Notes: generated by a model from the sequence alone, not told the origin. A stretch of 5,489 nt of DNA from JALYNX01 sp040905925 (GCA_040905925.1 JBBDQO010000073.1:1-5489), one strand, 5' to 3'. Numbered from the stretch's first letter, positions 1 to 5,489 are shown. Program-made: numbers and translations.

Positions 1-637
1 CCGCCGTGGTGAAGATCCTCGGATCCGGGAAGTCCTCGCAATAGTTGTAGGGGTAGGCGACGCGAATGACGCCGTCGACACCAACTACGAACTCCCCGGC
101 CTGCATCCAGGGATCATCCACCAAAGGCCGGCCCAGGGCGCGACGAGCATCCTGGAAATCAACGCCGGTCTCCTCGGCGAGATCGCAGTACTCCTCAGGG
201 GCGTCGTAGAGGACCTGCTCCCGCGACCAATGGCCGAGCCCAAACGCGGCGTGGGCCGAGTAGTCGCCGTCCGCCAGCATCGGCGCAGGGATTTCGTACT
301 TGTGTTTGTACACCGCAACCCGTTCCCGGTCGCCGGGAGCAACCACCACCACCTCGAGACCGGCGTCGACGTATGTCGGATAGTCCCTCTGGAGCTGCGC
401 GGCCCGCTCCAGGCCACAGCCACAGCCCAGATGCCGCCACAGGATCACCAGGGCCAGCTTCTGCGACCAATGCGAGCTCAGGGCCACAAGCGACCCGTCC
501 TCGGCCACCAGCTCCACATCGGGAGCAAGGTCACCCCGGCGAAGCGGGTTCCCAGGCAGAGTGGGGCCGTCAAGCCAGTGCTGAAGCCACCGCCGCTCTG
601 CGGATTGATACATCTCCTGAAGATTGCCATCGCGCAT
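1..637 (-). CDS. Peroxiredoxin-like (AhpC/TSA-type, thioredoxin-fold) protein, C-terminus cut by window edge
   Basis: The 212 visible codons run off the window start without a stop. The product looks like a cytosolic thioredoxin-fold protein of the AhpC/TSA 'peroxiredoxin-like' group; no signal peptide or membrane segment is seen. A first domain strand reads RRGDLAPDVELVAEDG (residues about 33-48), as in peroxiredoxins. It is followed by a hydrophobic strand and the active-site region WRHLGCGCG (67-75), with cysteines 72 and 74, then a strand-helix unit ending VVVVAPGD (96-103). Near the end come a strand, EFVVGVDGVIRVAY, and a further Cys200 in YNYCEDFPD. The canonical Pro-x3-Thr/Ser-x2-Cys peroxidase motif is absent and the cysteines are CxC, so peroxidase activity is uncertain; a thiol-disulfide role is an alternative. 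In-frame ATGs also occur at 676, 670 and 613. I chose 637 because a TAGTTT box ends 7 nt before it. Perhaps 15-30 residues are missing at the end. It is divergent from the DUF255 gene. Confidence 0.85.
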   Translation of the reverse strand, partial: MRDGNLQEMYQSAERRWLQHWLDGPTLPGNPLRRGDLAPDVELVAEDGSLVALSSHWSQKLALVILWRHLGCGCGLERAAQLQRDYPTYVDAGLEVVVVAPGDRERVAVYKHKYEIPAPMLADGDYSAHAAFGLGHWSREQVLYDAPEEYCDLAEETGVDFQDARRALGRPLVDDPWMQAGEFVVGVDGVIRVAYPYNYCEDFPDPRIFTTA

Positions 638-644
638 GGAGCCG

Positions 645-650
645 AAACTA
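645..650 (-). promoter_or_regulatory. -10-like box TAGTTT for the peroxiredoxin-like gene (leaderless layout)
   Basis: On the minus strand TAGTTT is followed by seven bases and then the ATG at 637. This matches the TANNNT-plus-short-spacer arrangement of the other genes in the window and places the transcription start at or next to the start codon. No Shine-Dalgarno precedes 637, and no convincing -35 is recognised. It would lie inside the coding region if the gene began at 676 or 670. Confidence 0.45.
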
Positions 651-702
651 GCGACGCCGCCCTGGATCATCAGCATGTCTGCCGTTGCCCGATAGGCCGG
701 GG

Positions 703-708
703 TACGGT
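703..708 (+). promoter_or_regulatory. -10-like box TACGGT for the DUF255 gene (leaderless layout)
   Basis: TACGGT is followed by six bases (CACAAC) and then the GTG at 715, so transcription would begin at or within a base of the start codon. There is no purine-rich ribosome binding site. No good -35 hexamer is seen 16-18 nt upstream. It supports GTG 715 over the in-frame TTG at 685, which lies upstream of this box. Confidence 0.55.
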
Positions 709-714
709 CACAAC

Positions 715-2688
715 GTGCCCAATCGCCTCGCCAACGCATCCTCGCCCTATCTCCTGCAACACCAGGACAACCCTGTTGACTGGCACGAATGGGGTGACGA
801 GGCGTTCGCCGAAGCACGCGAACGCGACCTGCCGATTCTCCTCAGCGTTGGCTACTCGGCCTGTCACTGGTGCCACGTGATGGCACACGAGTCCTTCGAA
901 GACCCGGAGACAGCCGCGGTCATGAACCGGCTCTTCGTCAACGTCAAGGTCGACCGTGAGGAACGACCCGATGTCGACTCTGTCTACATGGAGGCGGTGC
1001 AGGCCATGACGGGTCGCGGCGGGTGGCCGATGACGGTGTGGCTGACGCCTGACCGGCGGCCGTTCTACACCGGCACCTACTTCCCCGACAGCGACCGGCA
1101 TGGGATGCCTTCCTTCGGGCGGGTGATGGCAGCCGTGTCGGATGCCTGGGTCAACCGCAGGGAGGAAGTCCTCGACCAGTCGGAACGACTCACCGAGGCG
1201 ATCAATCGCGCCATCCCATCCACCGGTGCACTCCCCTCCGAGGAGGCGCTGCACGACGCCTACCGCGACATTGCCGGATCGTTCGACCGGATCAACGGCG
1301 GCTTCGGAGGGCCACCCAAATTCCCACAGCAGCCGGTCCTCGAGTTTCTGCTCCGGGCCCGCGGCGAGCCGTGGGCGCCGCGAGCCGACGAAATGCTCCA
1401 GATCACGCTCGCCGAAATGGCCAGCGGGGGTATCCACGACCATCTGGGGGGTGGTTTCTCCCGATATTCGGTCGACAGCCAGTGGCTGGTGCCCCATTTC
1501 GAGAAGATGCTCTACGACAACGCACAACTTGCCCGCCTCTATCTCTGGGCGGGGAACGAGTTGGGCGATCCCAGCCTCTTGGAGGTGGCCCGGTCCACGC
1601 TGGACTACCTGCTCACCGACCTCCGTCACCCGGAAGGGGGCTTCTTCTCGGCCGAGGACGCCGACTCCGAGGGTGTCGAGGGCAGGTTCTACGTGTGGAC
1701 GATCGACGAGTTGGGTGCGGTTCTTGGCGATGAAGACGGTGCCGAAGCCGCCCGGTTCTTCGGCGCCACCCCACATGGGAACTTCGAAGGCTCCAACATC
1801 CTCTATCGGCCCACCACCGAGCCCTGGACCGATCGGATCGAGTCGATCCGGCGGAGACTTCTCGAAGTCCGTAAGGGTCGGGTCCGTCCCGGGCTCGACG
1901 ACAAGATCGTCACCTCCTGGAACGGGTTGGCACTCAGGGCCCTGGCCGAGGTGGGCGCCGCTCTGGACGACGACGGCTATCTAGAGGCGGCGGTGAGCAC
2001 GGCTCGATTCCTCGTCGGGAACCTGATCGTCGACGACGTCCTCATGCGGTCCTGGAGGGAGGGCCGAGCCAACGTGCCTGGGTTCCTGGAAGATCACGCC
2101 TCGTTGGCCCTGGGTCTGTTCTCCCTATATGCCGCCACCGGTGACTACGAGTGGTATGAGATGGCTGAGCGCCTCACCAGGGAGATACCGGTTCGTTTCG
2201 GCGATCCCTCGGGAGGCTTTTTCGACACCGCAGCAGATGCCGAGAGCCTGATCAAGCGTCCCAAGAGCCTCAGCGACAACCCACTCCCTTCCGGAAACGG
2301 GATGGCGACAGAGGCCCTGGTGACCCTGTCCGCCTACACCGGGGAGGCGGGGTTGAAGGACCTTGCCGTCGAGGCCCTGGCCGCGTCCGGGGTGTTGATC
2401 GAGCGCTACCCGTCGATGGTGGGCCACCATCTCTCGGTGCTGCACAGCATTGGAAGGACCCGCGAGCTAGCCGTAGTCGGGCCTGATCGGCGTCCTCTCA
2501 CCGACGTCTACTGGGAGAGGTTCCGTCCCCACGTCGTGCTTGCCGCGGGATCCCAGGCCGACGACCGGATCCCGCTCCTCGCCGGGAGGGGGGCTCCAGG
2601 GCACACCATGGCCTATGTTTGCGAGGGCCACGTCTGCAATCTCCCGACCGCGGACCCCGACCTGGTCAGAGCCCAACTGTCAGCCTGA
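715..2688 (+). CDS. DUF255 thioredoxin-domain protein (YyaL/SPATA20 family)
   Basis: A 657-residue protein, close to the usual length of this widespread family (Bacillus YyaL, mammalian SPATA20), whose biochemical role is not firmly established. The N-terminus PNRLANASSPYLLQHQDNPV is the family signature and fixes the start at GTG 715. Residues about 1-125 form a thioredoxin-like domain with the active-site motif CHWC (Cys50, Cys53), NVKVDREERPD (76-86) and a GGWP loop (102-105) at the expected cis-proline position. The rest resembles the alpha/alpha-barrel of sugar epimerases/glycosidases, with family motifs GGFGGPPKFP (195-204), HDHLGGGFSRYSVD (241-254), PHFEKMLYDN (260-269), SAEDADSEG (312-320) and DDKIVTSWNGLAL (395-407). 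A C-terminal cysteine pair, Cys636 and Cys641 (CEGHVCNLP), may work with the CxxC. No signal peptide, so it is probably cytosolic. It is intact, divergent from the peroxiredoxin-like gene, and its 3' end overlaps the MBL gene. A disulfide-reductase or carbohydrate-linked role is only inferred. Confidence 0.96.
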   Translation: MPNRLANASSPYLLQHQDNPVDWHEWGDEAFAEARERDLPILLSVGYSACHWCHVMAHESFEDPETAAVMNRLFVNVKVDREERPDVDSVYMEAVQAMTGRGGWPMTVWLTPDRRPFYTGTYFPDSDRHGMPSFGRVMAAVSDAWVNRREEVLDQSERLTEAINRAIPSTGALPSEEALHDAYRDIAGSFDRINGGFGGPPKFPQQPVLEFLLRARGEPWAPRADEMLQITLAEMASGGIHDHLGGGFSRYSVDSQWLVPHFEKMLYDNAQLARLYLWAGNELGDPSLLEVARSTLDYLLTDLRHPEGGFFSAEDADSEGVEGRFYVWTIDELGAVLGDEDGAEAARFFGATPHGNFEGSNILYRPTTEPWTDRIESIRRRLLEVRKGRVRPGLDDKIVTSWNGLALRALAEVGAALDDDGYLEAAVSTARFLVGNLIVDDVLMRSWREGRANVPGFLEDHASLALGLFSLYAATGDYEWYEMAERLTREIPVRFGDPSGGFFDTAADAESLIKRPKSLSDNPLPSGNGMATEALVTLSAYTGEAGLKDLAVEALAASGVLIERYPSMVGHHLSVLHSIGRTRELAVVGPDRRPLTDVYWERFRPHVVLAAGSQADDRIPLLAGRGAPGHTMAYVCEGHVCNLPTADPDLVRAQLSA

Positions 2689-3489
2689 CCCGGCGATCTC
2701 CACCGCCCGGCGCAATGCGGTCATCATCACCTCGGGCGAATACGGACCTCGTCTCGACGCCTCCTCCAATGGCACGTTCTCATCGACACACAGACCGGCC
2801 ACCCGGGCCACCTCCTTCAGTTCCTCCAACTGGGTGCCGGCCTTGGCCTGGGTCATCACATCCCCATGACCGGGGATAATCGCGCCTTCCGGGGATGACA
2901 GAGCCGAGCTCAGGGTCTCCGGCCAGGCGAGGGGGTAGCTGTCGCCGAAGTTCGGGGGCGCCCCTTCCTCGAGCATGTCACCGAAGAAGGCCAGGCCGGT
3001 GTCAGGAAGCCTGATCACGATGTCGGCGTCGGTGTGGGCCAATCCGTGATAGGTCAACTCCACCCTTCGCCCGCCGAGATCAATGGTGGCCGAATCCTCG
3101 AAGACCTCGCCTGGTGGGACGACGACTACTTCCTCGATCTCATCCGCCAGCGTGTCGTCACCATCCTCACGAAGCCATTTGAGGGCGCCTTGGATCATCT
3201 CCTCGGGTCGCTCGAGGAGAGCCTCACGACAAAGCCGATGGCCCCAAATGTCGGCGGCGGGGAAGCGGGAGTTGCCGAAGGTGTGGTCCCAATGCCAGTG
3301 GGTGTTGACAATCCAGGACACCGGGAGGGTGGTCAGGGTCTTCAACTCCTCGATCAGTTGATCGGCCTCGCGATGTGAAGCACGGGTGTCGACAACGAGG
3401 AGACCCTCCTCACCCACGACAACACCGACGTTGAGATCGAGGGAAGCGAAGCGTCTCCTGAAGACGCCGTCGGCCAGCTCATCGAACAC
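2680..3489 (-). CDS. Metallo-beta-lactamase-fold hydrolase
   Basis: A 269-residue soluble MBL-fold protein, probably a zinc-dependent hydrolase; the substrate cannot be read from sequence. The metal-binding set appears complete: HWHWDH (His64, His66, Asp68, His69) after the strand VSWIVNT, His152 in GLAHTDAD, Asp171 in FFGDML, and His208 in IIPGHGD. The opening strands (NVGVVVGEEGLLVVDT, 20-35) are typical of the superfamily's beta-sandwich. With the full dinuclear ligand set it resembles generic hydrolases of the glyoxalase II/B3-lactamase type more than iron-dependent persulfide dioxygenases, but this is not decisive. There is no signal peptide, which argues against a secreted beta-lactamase. 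The GTG start at 3489 is supported by a TAACCT box 6 nt upstream and by the family-like beginning FDELADGVFRR. It lies 77 bp downstream of ctaA in the same direction and converges on the DUF255 gene. Confidence 0.95.
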   Translation of the reverse strand: MFDELADGVFRRRFASLDLNVGVVVGEEGLLVVDTRASHREADQLIEELKTLTTLPVSWIVNTHWHWDHTFGNSRFPAADIWGHRLCREALLERPEEMIQGALKWLREDGDDTLADEIEEVVVVPPGEVFEDSATIDLGGRRVELTYHGLAHTDADIVIRLPDTGLAFFGDMLEEGAPPNFGDSYPLAWPETLSSALSSPEGAIIPGHGDVMTQAKAGTQLEELKEVARVAGLCVDENVPLEEASRRGPYSPEVMMTALRRAVEIAGSG

Positions 3490-3495
3490 CGGTCG

Positions 3496-3501
3496 AGGTT
3501 A
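3496..3501 (-). promoter_or_regulatory. -10-like box TAACCT for the MBL-fold gene (leaderless layout)
   Basis: On the minus strand TAACCT is followed by CGACCG and then the GTG at 3489. There is no Shine-Dalgarno. The box is identical to the one in front of ctaA. It suggests the MBL gene has its own promoter in the 77-bp gap and is not only expressed by readthrough from ctaA. No clear -35 was recognised. Confidence 0.55.
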
Positions 3502-3566
3502 GGCCCGGCTGGTTGCCCTCACCACGGGGCTTGGCCCCCGCTACCTGCTCGGTGACGAGCGAGTGG

Positions 3567-4454
3567 CTATACCGGCTGATTGACCTCGACCGGGACCTGG
3601 AGTGCCACAGCGGAGGCAAGCACGTAGGCGATCCAGAGTGCGTCCGCCAGCAGCAAATGGACCAGCTGCATCCACACCGGAACTCCGAGCAGGATGTTGA
3701 GCGACCCGGTGAGGATCATCGCCCCCACCAGGGCGGGCAACGCTTTGGACGCCGTGGGACGTGAGCCTTCGACCCGGCTCGAGGCCCACCAGCCGATGGA
3801 GGCGGCCACGACAGCCAGGACGGGGTGAATCATCCTGAGATTGGTGAGGAAATGTCCCTCGTCTCCGAGCTCGATCAGTTCTTTTGGAAAAAGGGTGTCG
3901 GCCAGGGCCGTCACCGCACCAGTGGCCGCCAACAGGACGAGCGCAATCCCACCTGCGAGAACCCATCGCCAGACCGTCGGCTTCGCGCTCGGGGACAGCC
4001 GCCGACCACCCGACAGCCAGAAGGCGGTGAGGGTCAGGGCTGCGAGAAGGAACAACGTGTTCACCAGATGAAGGGGGACGGCGATTACCCGGGCGACGGA
4101 TGTGTCGTCGCCGACCCACTCGGCCAAGACGATCATGGCCCCGATCAATGCCTCCCCCACGATCGATATGACCGAGAAGAACGCCCCGCGCCGGGGTGGC
4201 TGCCCGGCGGGCACCAGGCGCCAAACGAGAACCGCCAGGGTGATGACCAGCAACAGGGCCGCACCGCTGGCGGCCCGATGAGCGAACTCGATGGCGGTGG
4301 CTCCCTCCAGCTCCGGGACCACCTCTCCCTGACAGGTCGGCCAGGACGGTCCGCATCCGGCGCCCGATCCGGTCGATCGCACCAGGGCGCCCATCAAGAT
4401 CACACCCACGTTGAAGACGAGGGTGAACCATGCGAAGCGAGCGATCCGGGTCAC
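3567..4454 (-). CDS. ctaA: Heme A synthase (COX15/CtaA family)
   Basis: A 295-residue membrane protein that oxidises the C8 methyl group of heme O to make heme A for aa3-type cytochrome c oxidase. Eight hydrophobic segments are visible at about 8-26, 56-80, 92-112, 126-147, 163-186, 207-225, 237-257 and 262-287, as expected for the family. Four histidines fall at the heme-ligand positions: His59 in EFAHRAASG (with the conserved Glu56), His129 in PLHLVNT, His210 in RMIHPVLAVV, and His266 in QLVHLLLADALW. The first external loop carries STGSGAGCGPSWPTC with the Cys34/Cys41 pair; the matching loop before segment 6 has no cysteines. I start at GTG 4454 because the first segment then follows within a few residues and a TAACCT box ends 7 nt upstream. 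The ATG at 4550 would add 32 residues of arginine- and proline-rich sequence overlapping the divergent gene. No heme O synthase or oxidase subunit gene is in view. Confidence 0.95.
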   Translation of the reverse strand: MTRIARFAWFTLVFNVGVILMGALVRSTGSGAGCGPSWPTCQGEVVPELEGATAIEFAHRAASGAALLLVITLAVLVWRLVPAGQPPRRGAFFSVISIVGEALIGAMIVLAEWVGDDTSVARVIAVPLHLVNTLFLLAALTLTAFWLSGGRRLSPSAKPTVWRWVLAGGIALVLLAATGAVTALADTLFPKELIELGDEGHFLTNLRMIHPVLAVVAASIGWWASSRVEGSRPTASKALPALVGAMILTGSLNILLGVPVWMQLVHLLLADALWIAYVLASAVALQVPVEVNQPV

Positions 4455-4461
4455 GGACGCC

Positions 4462-4467
4462 AGGTTA
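4462..4467 (-). promoter_or_regulatory. -10-like box TAACCT for ctaA (leaderless layout)
   Basis: On the minus strand TAACCT is followed by seven bases (GGCGTCC) and then the GTG at 4454. No ribosome binding site is present. It faces away from the TAGCCT box of the PLP-enzyme gene, with 37 bp between the two boxes. Confidence 0.55.
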
Positions 4468-4504
4468 GAAGCAGCCCCGCGGTCCGCCTCGGGACAGGCA
4501 GGCC

Positions 4505-4510
4505 TAGCCT
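4505..4510 (+). promoter_or_regulatory. -10-like box TAGCCT for the cystathionine beta-synthase-type gene
   Basis: TAGCCT is followed by nine bases (CCCCCGGCC) and then ATG 4520. With a usual 6-7 nt distance to the transcription start, the leader would be only 0-3 nt. The pyrimidine-rich spacer offers no Shine-Dalgarno. This is the widest spacing of the five boxes and therefore the least certain. Confidence 0.45.
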
Positions 4511-4519
4511 CCCCCGGCC

Positions 4520-5473
4520 ATGGAGATCTTCGACGACGTAATCGCTGCAATAGGCGACACGCCCTTGATCCGTCTCGCCCGCATCCATCCTGGCGGCAAT
4601 CTGGTGGCCAAGCTCGAGTACATGAACCCCGGTGGCTCCATCAAGGAGCGGATCGCCGTCTCGATGATCGACGCAGCCGAACAAGCGGGCCTCCTCAAGC
4701 CTGGGGGGACGATCATCGAACCAACCTCGGGTAACACCGGTGTCGGCCTCGCCATGATCGGTGCCGTCCGTGGGTATCGAGTTATCTGCACCGTCCCCGA
4801 CAAGGTCTCCCAAGAGAAGCGAGACCTGCTCGCGGCCTACGGGGCGGAGGTGATCGTGACACCCACCGATCTGCTTCCCGAGGACCCGGGCTCCTACTAC
4901 GGGGTGGCGAGACGGCTGACCGCAGAAATCGACGGCGCCTTCCACCCCGATCAGTACACCAACCCGGCCAACCCGCAGGCCCATTACGACACGACCGGGC
5001 CTGAGATCTGGCATCAAACCAACGGAGATATCGACGCATTGGTGGTCGGAGTGGGAACGGGTGGCACGATCAGCGGCACGGGGCGGTTCCTGAAGGGGTT
5101 GAAGTCCGGGCTTCAGGTGATCGGAGCCGACCCGGAGGGCTCCATATTCACCGCCACCGGCCAAGCACACGTTCATCAGTACGCGGTGGAGGGAGTGGGC
5201 GAGGATTTCTATCCCGAAACGGTCGACCTCGACGTGATCGATCGTTGGGTGAAGGTGACCGACGCGGAGTCATTTGCGATGACCCGCCGGCTGGCGCGAG
5301 AAGAAGGGATTCTCGGTGGGGGCTCCTGTGGCCTGGCTGCCCACGCCGCGGTTCAGATAGCCGAGGAAGACCACGGCGCCCTCGTTGTGGTGATCCTCCC
5401 CGACTCGGGTCGCGGGTATCTCTCGAAGATCTTCAACGACCGCTGGATGGCCGACCGAGGATTCGCGATATGA
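4520..5473 (+). CDS. cbs: PLP-dependent cystathionine beta-synthase / cysteine synthase-type enzyme, catalytic domain only
   Basis: A 317-residue fold-type II PLP enzyme that would replace the beta substituent of serine or O-acetylserine with a thiol (homocysteine or sulfide) in the cytosol. Visible landmarks are NPGGSIKER with the Schiff-base Lys42, the substrate loop PTSGNTG (68-74), the phosphate-binding GTGGT (179-183), and GGGSCG (266-271), whose Ser269 should contact the pyridine nitrogen. The stretch EGVGEDFYP (224-232) and the ending GYLSKIFNDRWMADRGF (299-315) resemble cystathionine beta-synthases more than CysK/CysM. The protein stops right after this catalytic core. The regulatory CBS-domain pair of the human and mycobacterial enzymes and the N-terminal heme segment of the human one are both missing. 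The cysteine synthase alternative cannot be excluded from sequence. The start is set by ATG 4520, since the conserved N-terminus (GDTPLIRL, 12-19) follows at normal distance. Its last bases may overlap a further gene. Confidence 0.93.
   Translation: MEIFDDVIAAIGDTPLIRLARIHPGGNLVAKLEYMNPGGSIKERIAVSMIDAAEQAGLLKPGGTIIEPTSGNTGVGLAMIGAVRGYRVICTVPDKVSQEKRDLLAAYGAEVIVTPTDLLPEDPGSYYGVARRLTAEIDGAFHPDQYTNPANPQAHYDTTGPEIWHQTNGDIDALVVGVGTGGTISGTGRFLKGLKSGLQVIGADPEGSIFTATGQAHVHQYAVEGVGEDFYPETVDLDVIDRWVKVTDAESFAMTRRLAREEGILGGGSCGLAAHAAVQIAEEDHGALVVVILPDSGRGYLSKIFNDRWMADRGFAI
5457..5461 (+). promoter_or_regulatory. Shine-Dalgarno-like GAGGA before a candidate start at 5470
   Basis: GAGGA lies inside the last codons of the PLP-enzyme gene, eight bases before the ATG at 5470. 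Its spacing suits ribosome binding, and no other gene in the window has such a site. It supports a coupled downstream gene, although a five-base purine match may arise by chance. Confidence 0.35.
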
Positions 5474-5489
5474 GAGGGGGCCCCCGCCC
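5470..5489 (+). CDS. Possible start of a downstream gene, cut by window end
   Basis: ATG at 5470-5472 overlaps the TGA stop at 5471-5473 in the common ATGA arrangement and opens a frame beginning MRGGPR that runs off the window. It is preceded by GAGGA at a good distance, which suggests translational coupling with the PLP-enzyme gene. Only six codons are visible, so no function can be assigned. A second transsulfuration enzyme such as a cystathionine gamma-synthase/lyase would be a natural partner, but nothing here shows it. Confidence 0.35.

Noticed and set aside
638..676. Longer peroxiredoxin-like protein starting at ATG 676 or 670
   Set aside because: No ribosome binding site or TANNNT box at suitable distance was seen for either. 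ATG 637 has TAGTTT 7 nt upstream. The choice remains open to revision.
685..714. Upstream TTG start adding ten residues to the DUF255 protein
   Set aside because: The family N-terminus begins at the PNRLA segment right after GTG 715, and the -10-like box at 703-708 would fall inside the longer version.
230..880. Plus-strand open frame (216 codons) across the divergent intergenic region
   Set aside because: It overlaps the peroxiredoxin-like gene, the promoter region and the DUF255 start, and its product shows no domain.
670..1776. Long minus-strand open frame (368 codons) inside the DUF255 gene
   Set aside because: It is the antisense shadow of a strongly conserved gene. Its translation shows no recognisable motif, and such frames are expected in GC-rich coding DNA.
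3526..3560. Two small hairpins between ctaA and the MBL gene (GGGGC-TTG-GCCCC and GCTCG-GTGA-CGAGC) as a terminator
   Set aside because: Each stem is only five base pairs and no T-run follows on the minus strand, so a factor-independent terminator is not supported.
3541..4541. Large open frames on both strands over ctaA (3541-4431 minus in another frame; 3825-4541 plus)
   Set aside because: Their products are arginine/glycine/proline-rich and without motifs, while the ctaA frame has eight membrane segments and all four ligand histidines.
4451..5176. Minus-strand open frame (241 codons) opposite the PLP-enzyme gene
   Set aside because: Antisense shadow of a gene with all PLP-enzyme motifs intact; it would also cover the ctaA start region.
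5476..5485. GGGGGCCCCC palindrome just after the PLP-enzyme stop
   Set aside because: Too short, without a loop or a following T-run, and probably within the next coding frame.
1..5489. A novel defence, mobile or biosynthetic system
   Set aside because: All five complete or near-complete genes fall in known housekeeping or widespread families. There are no repeats, integrase, toxin-antitoxin or RNA signatures.

Overview
GC-rich, gene-dense bacterial chromosomal DNA. Compact gene packing, three GTG starts out of five, and promoter boxes of the TANNNT type placed directly in front of start codons all point to Actinomycetota. A deep-branching class such as Acidimicrobiia is my best guess, but this is an inference from style and protein family flavour, not from a marker gene. 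No mobile element, rRNA, tRNA, CRISPR array or phage gene is visible; this reads as ordinary core genome.

Layout: (1) 1-637, minus strand: 3'-truncated peroxiredoxin-like (AhpC/TSA-type) protein. (2) 715-2688, plus: a DUF255/YyaL/SPATA20-type protein with an N-terminal thioredoxin fold and a C-terminal alpha/alpha-barrel, divergent from gene 1 across 77 bp. (3) 2680-3489, minus: metallo-beta-lactamase-fold hydrolase, convergent with gene 2 and overlapping it by 9 bp. (4) 3567-4454, minus: heme A synthase (COX15/CtaA), upstream of and co-oriented with gene 3. (5) 4520-5473, plus: PLP-dependent cystathionine beta-synthase/cysteine synthase-type enzyme, divergent from gene 4 across 65 bp. (6) 5470-5489: possible start of a next gene overlapping gene 5 by ATGA, behind a Shine-Dalgarno-like GAGGA.

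How they work together: the five main genes appear to be separately promoted rather than one operon. Genes 1 and 2 are both thioredoxin-fold proteins reading from one shared intergenic region, so a joint role in thiol/redox homeostasis is reasonable. CtaA supplies heme A to aa3-type cytochrome oxidase, implying aerobic respiration. The cystathionine beta-synthase-type enzyme belongs to transsulfuration or cysteine synthesis. A loose redox/sulfur theme exists, but no dedicated novel system is evident.

The most distinctive signal is regulatory. Each of the five genes has a TANNNT box 6, 6, 7, 7 or 9 nt before its start codon and no Shine-Dalgarno, the layout expected for leaderless (or nearly leaderless) mRNAs. 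The candidate sixth gene, by contrast, has a well-spaced Shine-Dalgarno. This pattern also decided three of the start codons chosen here.
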